The position numbers and the translations under genes were made by a program. The notes below the pieces were generated by a model that made no database searches, was not told where the DNA came from, and saw nothing but the letters and a program-made list of their open reading frames with translations. From contig CALKUR010000070.1 of assembly GCA_937996725.1 (NCBI GenBank), positions 1 through 18,498 on the forward strand: a stretch of DNA of 18,498 nucleotides. Reading direction: 5' to 3'. Of the stretch, positions 1-5,088 are shown piece by piece. This stretch comes from an uncultured Dechloromonas sp. GTDB taxonomy: Bacteria; Pseudomonadota; Gammaproteobacteria; Burkholderiales; Rhodocyclaceae. Positions within the stretch are counted from its first letter, which is position 1. Each line of letters begins with the position of its first letter.

Positions 1-120
1 CGGGTCGGCATCGACCCTGAGGTCATCAGTGGCACGGAGGAGGCAGCGCTCTCTTTCGCGGGCGCCGTGCGCGGACTGCCCGTCGGGCTCGTGACCGCGC
101 CGGCGCTGGTGCGCACGTAG
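1..120 (+). pseudogene. Ppx/GppA phosphatase fragment, broken at both ends
   Basis: Frame 1 reads open from the window edge to a TAG at 118-120. The first ~27 residues include PEVISGTEEAALSFAGAVRGL, split here as PEVISGTEEAA followed by LSFAGAVRGL. This matches the signature of the exopolyphosphatase/pppGpp phosphatase family just before its second ATP-phosphate loop (VVDIGGGSTE in intact members). That glycine-rich loop does not follow: after about position 80 the reading no longer resembles the family and soon stops. The GC-rich codons look actinobacterial and unlike the genes from 491 onward. I read it as a short stray fragment at a chimeric contig edge and not as a functional gene. Family assignment rests on about 27 residues only. 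Confidence 0.5.
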
Positions 121-122
121 GT

Positions 123-451
123 CGCGCCCATGTCGACCGCGGCGCAGCGCTCGACGCGATCGTCGGCGACACCCTTGCCGCCGCCTGGGCGCTCGGCATC
201 TACGACGTGCCGAACGTCGACGTGACCACGGTCGCCGAGCACACGCGCGGCGTAACCGCGGGCTCGATGCGTGGCTACGGCACGCTGCAGACCATGACGG
301 CGCTCGAGACGCTGATCGACGAGGCACCCGACCAGGGGCACGAGACCACCAGTGAGGCGTTCAGCTACTGGCTGTGGCTGGAGGCCGAGCACGGGCAGGT
401 CACCGGGGACTGGGCGCCGTTCAACAGCGCCTGGTCGACGATGGAGCTCTT
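123..451 (+). pseudogene. Glycoside hydrolase family 48 fragment
   Basis: Frame 3 stays open here. From about 295 to 450 it encodes TALETLIDEAPDQGHETTSE, then AFSYWLWLEAEHGQVTGDW and AWSTME. This closely resembles the N-terminal signature of family 48 reducing-end cellobiohydrolases (ETL.VEAPDYGHETTSEAFSY). Similarity ends abruptly near 450, where the family normally continues for more than 500 residues. The stretch 123-290 upstream (ALDAIVGDTLAAAWALGIYD) is not recognisable GH48 and may be yet another piece. Base composition is high GC, as in actinobacterial cellulase genes. No start site or ribosome binding site is apparent. It is not a working gene in this context. Confidence 0.55.
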
Positions 452-490
452 CAGCGCCTCGGTGGCCTCCAGTTCGGCCAGCTTGGTCTG

Positions 491-592
491 CAGTTCCTGC
501 TTGCGCAGGCGACTGGCGTTCTCGATCTCCAACGTCTCGGCCATCTGGACCAGCGCCGAGATGTGCAGAGCCTTGAGTTCGGAAAGATGCAT
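491..592 (-). CDS. rho: Transcription termination factor Rho, N-terminal fragment
   Basis: The minus-strand start at 592 gives MHLSELKALHISALV, then EIENASRLRKQEL. This is the opening of the Rho N-terminal helical subdomain (M-L-ELK---VSEL----N-ARMRKQEL in typical Rho). Intact Rho has about 420 residues and should continue into the RNA-binding cold-shock fold. After residue 34 the reading becomes QTKLAELEATEALK, which does not match Rho, and then runs antisense to the GH48 piece. The true gene therefore breaks at about 491. Location downstream of trxA on the same strand is the classical trxA-rho order and supports the call. No strong Shine-Dalgarno is visible before the ATG. The product as shown would be non-functional, most likely because of an assembly or ligation chimera and not a genuine mutation. 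Confidence 0.75.
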
Positions 593-841
593 GGTGAACC
601 GATAAAAGGGTTGGAACCGTCCGAGGGCTTAGGCGTCTAAACGCACGAAGCGCTTGGAATGACGTCTGAATCTTTTCGGGGAGGTCGGGTGCCTGAGTAG
701 GCTGGTAGCGACGGTATGCCTCATGGGCGTGTCACTTGGCGTGATCCGGGGGATCTACCGATCTGGCCGGAATTGCTCCGGACAGGGTAAGACGATCTTG
801 CGGGGTAAAACACGGGGTGGCGAAGCACCACCCCGTAAATA
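593..841. other. trxA-rho intergenic region / rho leader
   Basis: About 250 bp without a credible gene. On the minus strand it holds the trxA terminator (812-836), then a leader of roughly 200 nt before rho. A small inverted repeat CCGGA/TCCGG occurs at 767-781. I found no convincing -10/-35 pair for rho. In other bacteria Rho represses its own gene through a long leader, so a leader of this size would fit, but the sequence does not prove it. Confidence 0.5.
812..836 (-). terminator. Intrinsic terminator of trxA
   Basis: A perfect 9-bp stem (ACGGGGTGG at 812-820 pairs with CCACCCCGT at 828-836) with a 7-nt loop begins 5 nt after the trxA stop. Read on the minus strand it is followed by GTTTTACC, a short U-tract. 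The stem is strong and GC-rich while the U-tract is modest, so some read-through into rho is possible. Confidence 0.75.
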
Positions 842-1168
842 TTACAGATGGCCGTCGAGGAAGGCAACCAGTTGCGACTTCGACAGGGCGCCGACTTTGG
901 TGGCTTCAACGCTGCCGCCTTTAAAAAGCATCAGCGTTGGAATCCCGCGAACACCGAACTGGGCGGGTGTCTGCTGGTTTTCATCGATGTTGATCTTGGC
1001 GACTTTCAGCTTGCCGCCGTACTCCTTGGCGACATCGTCCAGAATCGGGGCGATCATCTTGCAGGGACCGCACCACTCTGCCCAGAAGTCGAGCAGGACA
1101 GGAGTGTCCGATTGTAGTACGTCAGCGGCGAAGGAGCTGTCGGTGATGTGGACAATATGTTCGCTCAT
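842..1168 (-). CDS. trxA: Thioredoxin 1
   Basis: The 108-residue product is full length for bacterial thioredoxin. The redox-active WCGPC motif is at residues 32-36 and the cis-proline loop GIPT at 75-78. The conserved DFWAEW strand precedes the active site and the FKGG turn is near residue 82. As a cytoplasmic disulfide reductase it passes electrons from NADPH-thioredoxin reductase to ribonucleotide reductase, methionine sulfoxide reductases and other targets. An AGAGG Shine-Dalgarno (plus-strand CCTCT at 1178-1182) lies 9 nt before the ATG. Upstream on the minus strand a perfect TTGACA (1229-1224) is present, but the hexamer 17 bp further on (CACTCC) is a poor -10, so the promoter is unresolved. 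A terminator follows directly and rho lies beyond it. Confidence 0.97.
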   Translation of the reverse strand: MSEHIVHITDSSFAADVLQSDTPVLLDFWAEWCGPCKMIAPILDDVAKEYGGKLKVAKINIDENQQTPAQFGVRGIPTLMLFKGGSVEATKVGALSKSQLVAFLDGHL

Positions 1169-1212
1169 AGCGCATTGCCTCTAGCGGAATAAGGGATTAA
1201 GGAGTGACTACT

Positions 1213-1314
1213 ATGCCTGTTTGTGTCAAAGGATACAACCCAGACGTGCGCAGTTTGCCGCAAGACGGCATAATGGGCAAGTTGTCGATGACCGCCTTAT
1301 TTGTCACCCTCTGA
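1213..1314 (+). CDS. Possible 33-residue leader peptide upstream of fdxA
   Basis: An ATG at 1213 is preceded at 8 nt spacing by AAGGAG (1199-1204), one of the best Shine-Dalgarno sequences in the window. The frame encodes 33 residues beginning MPVCVKGYNP and ending FVTL. It stops with TGA at 1312-1314. The stop overlaps the GAGGA that serves fdxA (1313-1317), and the fdxA ATG begins 8 nt later. This geometry would couple translation of the leader to fdxA. A 5-bp hairpin lies within the ORF (1256-1270). I do not recognise the peptide. It could be a chance ORF inside a promoter region, and a promoter upstream of 1199 would be needed for it to be transcribed. Confidence 0.35.
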   Translation: MPVCVKGYNPDVRSLPQDGIMGKLSMTALFVTL

Positions 1315-1317
1315 GGA
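1313..1317 (+). promoter_or_regulatory. fdxA ribosome binding site
   Basis: GAGGA lies 5 nt before the ATG at 1323 and fixes the start of fdxA. An out-of-frame ATG at 1318 is too close to be used. The site overlaps the stop codon of the upstream small ORF. Confidence 0.7.
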
Positions 1318-1322
1318 ATGCC

Positions 1323-1646
1323 ATGACGTACGTCGTTACGGATAACTGTATCAAGTGTAAATACACGGATTGCGTAGATGTCTGCCCGGTGGACTGTTTC
1401 CACGAAGGCCCTAATTTTCTGGTCATTGACCCGGACGAGTGCATTGATTGCACGCTTTGCGTGGCCGAATGCCCGGCCGAGGCAATTTACGCCGAAGATG
1501 ATGTGCCGGCCGGTCAGGAGGGCTTTATTGCACTGAATGCCGAATTGACCAAATTATGGCCAGTGATTTCGGAGCGCAAAGAACCGCTGCCGGATGCCGA
1601 TACCTTCAATGGTCAGAGCGGCAAGCTGGCCGATCTGCAACGCTAA
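1323..1646 (+). CDS. fdxA: 7Fe ferredoxin FdxA ([3Fe-4S][4Fe-4S])
   Basis: The 107-residue protein has the length and cysteine pattern of Azotobacter ferredoxin I-type proteins. By analogy, Cys9, Cys17 and Cys50 ligate the [3Fe-4S] cluster and Cys21, Cys40, Cys43 and Cys46 the [4Fe-4S] cluster. Cys12 and Cys25 correspond to the extra cysteines seen in that family. The acidic C-terminal half (residues 52-107) is the usual extension. It acts as a small cytoplasmic low-potential electron carrier whose partner cannot be deduced. Homologues in other bacteria have been tied to redox stress responses. The start at 1323 is chosen because of GAGGA 5 nt upstream and because residues MTYVVTDNCIKCKYTDCVDV align with family N-termini. 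The next gene starts 33 bp downstream, so the two are probably cotranscribed. Confidence 0.95.
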   Translation: MTYVVTDNCIKCKYTDCVDVCPVDCFHEGPNFLVIDPDECIDCTLCVAECPAEAIYAEDDVPAGQEGFIALNAELTKLWPVISERKEPLPDADTFNGQSGKLADLQR

Positions 1647-1679
1647 TTCAAGTTTTCAGAAAGATTCGCAGGACGCTTT

Positions 1680-2129
1680 ATGCTGGTTAAGGAAATACTC
1701 AAGATCAAGGGCAATGTGCTCTATACAACGCATTCGGGCGCCAGCCTGGGTGAGGCCGTGGCGACGCTGACCGAACATGATGCCGGTTCGCTGGTAGTCA
1801 TGGACGGTGGCGAAATGACCGGCCTGATCACGTTCCGCGAAGTGCTGCAGGCTGTCGGTAAAACCAAGGGTGACTTGTCGGCGCAGACGGTGGCGGACTT
1901 CAAAGTCGTTAACCCGGTGGTGGCTCGCCCGGATATGCCGATTGAAGGTGTGCGTGAACTGTTAGTCAGCCATCATCAGCGCTATGTGCCAGTGATGGAC
2001 GGCAAGGTGCTGATGGGTGTCATGTCGTTTATGGATGTGGCCAAGGCCGTTCTCGAAGAGCAGGGGTTTGAAAACCGCATGCTCAAGAACTTCATCAAGA
2101 ACTGGCCGAGCGAAGACGCTAACGATTAA
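1680..2129 (+). CDS. Two-CBS-domain protein
   Basis: The 149-residue protein consists almost entirely of a tandem CBS (Bateman) module. CBS1 spans about residues 5-60, with SLVVMDGGEMTGLITFREVL, and CBS2 about 75-132, with RYVPVMDGKVLMGVMSFMDV. A short basic/aromatic tail follows. Such modules bind adenosyl ligands (AMP, ATP, SAM, NAD or cyclic dinucleotides) and act as energy or redox sensors, but no output domain is attached here. CAGGA at 1669-1673 lies 6 nt before the ATG. The gene follows fdxA by 33 bp and ends 20 bp before a strong terminator, so fdxA and this gene form a two-gene unit. The ligand and partner are unknown. Confidence 0.9.
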   Translation: MLVKEILKIKGNVLYTTHSGASLGEAVATLTEHDAGSLVVMDGGEMTGLITFREVLQAVGKTKGDLSAQTVADFKVVNPVVARPDMPIEGVRELLVSHHQRYVPVMDGKVLMGVMSFMDVAKAVLEEQGFENRMLKNFIKNWPSEDAND

Positions 2130-2149
2130 GGCGCATCCGCCATGCCCTA

Positions 2150-2182
2150 CAAAAGCCGGTGATTACGCCGGCTTTTGTTTTT
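2150..2182 (+). terminator. Intrinsic terminator shared by convergent genes
   Basis: A perfect 10-bp stem (CAAAAGCCGG at 2150-2159 pairs with CCGGCTTTTG at 2168-2177) with an 8-nt loop is followed by five T residues (2178-2182). It terminates the fdxA-CBS unit. The TAA stop of the opposing gene (2163-2165) lies in the loop, so the last codons of that gene form one arm of the stem. On the minus strand no T-tract follows the hairpin, so termination is better supported in the plus direction. Confidence 0.88.
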
Positions 2183-3596
2183 GACGGTTGGCGTTGGCGA
2201 TCAGCACGGCGATCACGCAAGAGGCCATGCGCGTTTCCGCATGATCGGCGCGCGATGTCAGGACGATGGGCACCTTGGCCCCGAGCACGATGCCCGCAGG
2301 CACGGCGCTGGCCAGGTACTCCAGCTGTTTAGCCAGCATGTTGCCCGATTCCAGATCGGGCACCATCAGGATATCGGCGAGGCCAGACACAGGTGACTTG
2401 ATGCCCTTGGTGCGTGCGGCATCGGCCGAGATGGCATTGTCGAAAGCGAGGGGGCCATCGAGCACGCCACCAGTGATCTGGCGGCGATCCGCCATCTTGC
2501 AGAGTGCCGCGGCATCAATCGTCGACTGAATCTTGGGGTTGACGGTTTCAACGGCCGACAGAATCGCGACACGCGGTTCGGCGATCCCCAGCACGTGCGC
2601 CAGATCAATGGCATTCTGGACGATGTCGACCTTGGCCTCAAGATCCGGATGGATGTTGATGGCGGCATCGGTGATCAGAATCGGTTTGGCGTAGGTCTCG
2701 ACTTCCATGCGGAAGACGTGCGACAGACGGCGCGCCGTGCGCAGACCGTGGTCACGATTGACGACCGCGCTCATAAGCTCGTCGGTATGTAGGCTACCTT
2801 TCATCAACGCTTCCGCCTCGCCCTTATGGACGAGCTCGACAGCACGTTTGGCTGACTCCTGGCTGTAGGCGGTATCGACGATCCGATAGTGGCCGATGTT
2901 GAGCCCCGCTTCTTCGGCGACCTTTTGAATCTTTGTCGCTGGGCCGACCAGAATCGGTTCGATCAAGCCGTATTCGGCTGCCAGTACCGCGCCTTTGAGC
3001 GATTCGTGGTCACAAGGATGCACGACGGCGGTCTTGACCGGATCCATGCCTTTGGCCTGGTTCAGGAATGCCTGCAGCTTTTCATCGCGGTTCGAAATCA
3101 TCACCTCAGGAACGCTGACGCGTGGTCGGATGATCTTTTCCGTTGGCGCGAGAACCTCGAGTGTTCCTGTGATGGCGCGCAGGCCGTTTTCAAGAATCAC
3201 CTCGGCATCAAACAGCACATGCTGGGTGCGTTCGTATTTGCGCTCGACCGTCACTTTGAATGTCGCCGTATCGCCGACCATGATCGGGCGCAGGAAACGG
3301 AGATTCTGATCGACGAGAATGGTGCCTAATCCCGGCAGCTGGCAACCGAGCAGGTTGACCAGCATGGCGCCAGACCACATGCCGTTGGCGACGACTTCCC
3401 GGTAAATGCTGTTGTCGGCAAATCCGGGGTCGATCATGGATGGGTTGGCATCACCAGTGGCTGCAGCAAATAAGCGCAGATCGTCCAGCGTAATCGTACG
3501 CGAGACGGTGGCACTATCGCCGACCTTGAGCTCAGAAAACGGTTTGTTTTCAACGAGCTCGTTGGTTGGCGAAGAATGCTTTGGAGCGTGCGACAT
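2163..3596 (-). CDS. MaoC-like / phosphate acyltransferase fusion protein
   Basis: The 477-residue protein has an N-terminal MaoC/hotdog domain (about 15-155) fused to a phosphate acetyl/butyryltransferase domain (about 170-470). It matches the layout annotated as bifunctional enoyl-CoA hydratase/phosphate acetyltransferase. The transferase half contains SAVETVNPKIQSTIDAAAL and GGVLDGPLAFDNAIS, typical of Pta/Ptb, which converts acyl-CoA and phosphate to acyl phosphate. In the hydratase half the motif GDxNPxHxD reads GDANPSMID, so Met54 replaces the catalytic His, and AHGM reads ANGM (Asn71). Asp49 is kept. Crotonase-type activity of this half is therefore doubtful. AGAGG (plus-strand CCTCT, 3606-3610) lies 9 nt before the ATG. 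fabI ends 17 bp upstream, indicating an operon. No acetate kinase gene, the usual Pta partner, is in the window. Confidence 0.9.
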   Translation of the reverse strand: MSHAPKHSSPTNELVENKPFSELKVGDSATVSRTITLDDLRLFAAATGDANPSMIDPGFADNSIYREVVANGMWSGAMLVNLLGCQLPGLGTILVDQNLRFLRPIMVGDTATFKVTVERKYERTQHVLFDAEVILENGLRAITGTLEVLAPTEKIIRPRVSVPEVMISNRDEKLQAFLNQAKGMDPVKTAVVHPCDHESLKGAVLAAEYGLIEPILVGPATKIQKVAEEAGLNIGHYRIVDTAYSQESAKRAVELVHKGEAEALMKGSLHTDELMSAVVNRDHGLRTARRLSHVFRMEVETYAKPILITDAAINIHPDLEAKVDIVQNAIDLAHVLGIAEPRVAILSAVETVNPKIQSTIDAAALCKMADRRQITGGVLDGPLAFDNAISADAARTKGIKSPVSGLADILMVPDLESGNMLAKQLEYLASAVPAGIVLGAKVPIVLTSRADHAETRMASCVIAVLIANANRQKQKPA

Positions 3597-3613
3597 ACAG
3601 GGTAACCTCTGGG

Positions 3614-4396
3614 TTAAAGCATGATGTGACGGCCGGCGTCGATCACAATCACGTCGCCGGTGATGCCACGACCCGCCGGGCTGGCCAGTAGCGTGGCCAG
3701 AGCGCCGACTTCGTCAATGGTGACCATACGGTGTAACGGTGCATTCTTGACACTATCTTCCATCAGTTGGTCGAATTCGAGAATACCAGAAGCGGCGCGT
3801 GTCGCGATCGGACCCGGAGAAATGGCGTTGACCGAGATGTTGGCCGAACCCAGTTCTGCCGAGAGGGCGCGCGTTGCGGCTTCCAAGGCGGCTTTGGCCA
3901 TGCCCATGATGCCGTAGTGGGGGGCAACCCGGTTGGCGCCCTCGTAGCTCATGGTCATGATGGCACCACCATCCTTCATGAGCGGGGCGGCAAGCCGTGA
4001 TAGGCGGATCAGGCTGTGGCAGGAAATGTCCATGGCGCGGTTAAACCCATCGCGCGACGAGTCGACAACGCGGCCATGCAGATCCTGAAGCGGCGCAAAA
4101 GCAATCGAATGGAGCAGAAAATCGAGTTTGCCCCATTGTTTTTCGACTGCGGCGAAAACCGCCTCGACTTCGGCATCATTTTCGACGTCCATAGGCAGTG
4201 TCAGCGCAGCATCGACAGCATCTGCCAGCGGGCGGACGTGCGGTTTCGCCTTTTCGTTCAGATAGGTGATCGCCAGCTCTGCGCCGGCCGCCTTAAAGGC
4301 TTCGGCACAACCCCATGCAATGCTGTGAGCGTTAGCGATACCGACGACGAGGCCTTTGAGGCCTTTCAGACTGGTGTTTTTGGCGCGATGAGGCAT
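3614..4396 (-). CDS. fabI: NADH-dependent enoyl-ACP reductase FabI
   Basis: The 260-residue protein is full length for FabI, which carries out the last reduction of each fatty-acid elongation cycle (trans-2-enoyl-ACP to acyl-ACP) in the cytoplasm. The divergent Rossmann nucleotide-binding segment GIANAHSIAWG is at residues 19-29. The catalytic set Tyr151, Tyr161 and Lys168 lies in SYEGANRVAPHYGIMGMAK, the Y-x9-Y-x6-K spacing that separates FabI from ordinary short-chain dehydrogenases. ISPGPIATRAASGI forms the substrate-binding loop. A CAGGA Shine-Dalgarno (plus-strand TCCTG, 4404-4408) precedes the ATG. It is the first gene of a two-gene unit with the MaoC/Pta fusion, and it is divergent from greB. 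Confidence 0.97.
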   Translation of the reverse strand: MPHRAKNTSLKGLKGLVVGIANAHSIAWGCAEAFKAAGAELAITYLNEKAKPHVRPLADAVDAALTLPMDVENDAEVEAVFAAVEKQWGKLDFLLHSIAFAPLQDLHGRVVDSSRDGFNRAMDISCHSLIRLSRLAAPLMKDGGAIMTMSYEGANRVAPHYGIMGMAKAALEAATRALSAELGSANISVNAISPGPIATRAASGILEFDQLMEDSVKNAPLHRMVTIDEVGALATLLASPAGRGITGDVIVIDAGRHIML

Positions 4397-4500
4397 GATG
4401 CTTTCCTGAATTACGTAAAATGATAGGTGTGATGTTGCGCTGCAACGACCTTGCTGGCAAGGGGGTTTTGTCGCGCGATCGATTAATTTTTTGTGACACT
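4397..4500. promoter_or_regulatory. Divergent fabI/greB regulatory region
   Basis: This 104-bp region lies between the divergent starts. It contains a 13-bp inverted repeat GTTGC-GCT-GCAAC at 4434-4446 and a second, shorter repeat CCTTG-CTGG-CAAGG at about 4449-4462. On the minus strand TATCAT is a possible -10 for fabI, but no well-spaced -35 accompanies it. The inverted repeat would be well placed for an operator. No regulator can be named from sequence alone. Confidence 0.4.
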
Positions 4501-5016
4501 ATGAGCACCGAACAACGCCATTACATGACACCGGGAGGGCATCGTCGCTTGCGCGACGAGCTGGAATACCTGGTCAAGATTGAGCGCCCGCGGATTGTGG
4601 AAATCGTTTCCTGGGCAGCATCCAACGGCGATCGCTCTGAAAATGGCGACTATCTCTATGGCAAAAAGCGTCTGCGGGAGATTGATCGGCGCATTCGTTT
4701 CCTCATGAAACGCCTGGAAGATGCCCATGTTGTGGATCCCTCAACCCAGTCGCACCGGGAACAGGTGTTCTTCGGCGCAACGGTGCTCGTCTGCGACGAG
4801 GCAGGTGCCGAAGCCACATACAGTATCGTCGGCATTGATGAAGCAGATCCGGGTAAGGGTTGGATCAGCTGGGTGTCGCCACTCGCTAGAGCGCTGATCA
4901 AGCTGCGTGAGGGAGATGTCGCACGGTTTGTCAGTCCGCAAGGAGAACGTGAACTGGAAATTCTCGAGGTTTCTTACGTCACGATTGAGGTGCCGGGCTT
5001 TGACCCAGATGCCTGA
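4501..5016 (+). CDS. greB: Transcript cleavage factor GreB
   Basis: The 171-residue protein has an N-terminal antiparallel coiled coil (about 10-82) with the acidic tip GDRSENGDY (Asp44, Glu47). That tip enters the RNA polymerase secondary channel and supports cleavage of backtracked RNA. The C-terminal FKBP-like domain (about 90-165) contains WISWVSPLARALI, the usual anchor. The pattern KRLREIDRRIRFL favours GreB over GreA. The start at 4501 gives eight residues before the conserved region. ATG 4525 is an alternative, and neither has a clear Shine-Dalgarno. In-frame extension to 4420 adds residues not typical of the family. It is divergent from fabI, and no terminator separates it from htpG. 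Confidence 0.93.
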   Translation: MSTEQRHYMTPGGHRRLRDELEYLVKIERPRIVEIVSWAASNGDRSENGDYLYGKKRLREIDRRIRFLMKRLEDAHVVDPSTQSHREQVFFGATVLVCDEAGAEATYSIVGIDEADPGKGWISWVSPLARALIKLREGDVARFVSPQGERELEILEVSYVTIEVPGFDPDA

Positions 5017-5017
5017 G

Positions 5018-5045
5018 CCCTTGAAATTCGCCGAGTCGCCCTCAA
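5018..5045 (+). promoter_or_regulatory. Putative sigma-32 heat-shock promoter of htpG
   Basis: CCCTTGAAA at 5018-5026 matches the -35 consensus of sigma-32 promoters. Eleven bases later GCCCTCAA (5038-5045) is a partial match to the CCCCATNT -10, with spacing slightly short of the usual 13-15 bp. The element starts 1 bp after the greB stop and ends 43 bp before the htpG ATG. htpG is a classical heat-shock gene, which supports the call. Confidence 0.5.
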
Positions 5046-5088
5046 CTGTTTGTGCAGCTCGTGTTCAACTCTTTTGATTCAGATACTT

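Larger units (their letters stand above)
1169..1322. promoter_or_regulatory. Divergent trxA/fdxA regulatory region
   Basis: This 154-bp region separates divergent trxA and fdxA. It contains a TTGACA on the minus strand at 1229-1224, an AAGGAG on the plus strand at 1199-1204 followed by a small ORF (1213-1314), a hairpin TGCCG-CAAGA-CGGCA at 1256-1270, and the fdxA ribosome binding site at 1313-1317. No complete sigma-70 promoter stands out in either direction. Confidence 0.45.

Noticed and set aside
374..640. Plus-strand ORFs spanning 207-640 as complete genes
   Set aside because: They run through the GH48 fragment and then antisense to rho. Family similarity stops at about 450, so the composite ORFs are products of a join.
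1201..1229. Full sigma-70 promoter for trxA
   Set aside because: TTGACA is perfect on the minus strand at 1229-1224, but the hexamer at 17 bp is CACTCC and no better -10 is suitably spaced.
1221..1322. In-frame N-terminal extension of fdxA
   Set aside because: The added residues are not found in 7Fe ferredoxins, and GAGGA 5 nt before ATG 1323 marks the start.
5050..5088. Upstream start of htpG adding MCSSCSTLLIQIL
   Set aside because: The extension is not family-like and would begin within or next to the putative heat-shock promoter. ATG 5089 aligns with known N-termini.
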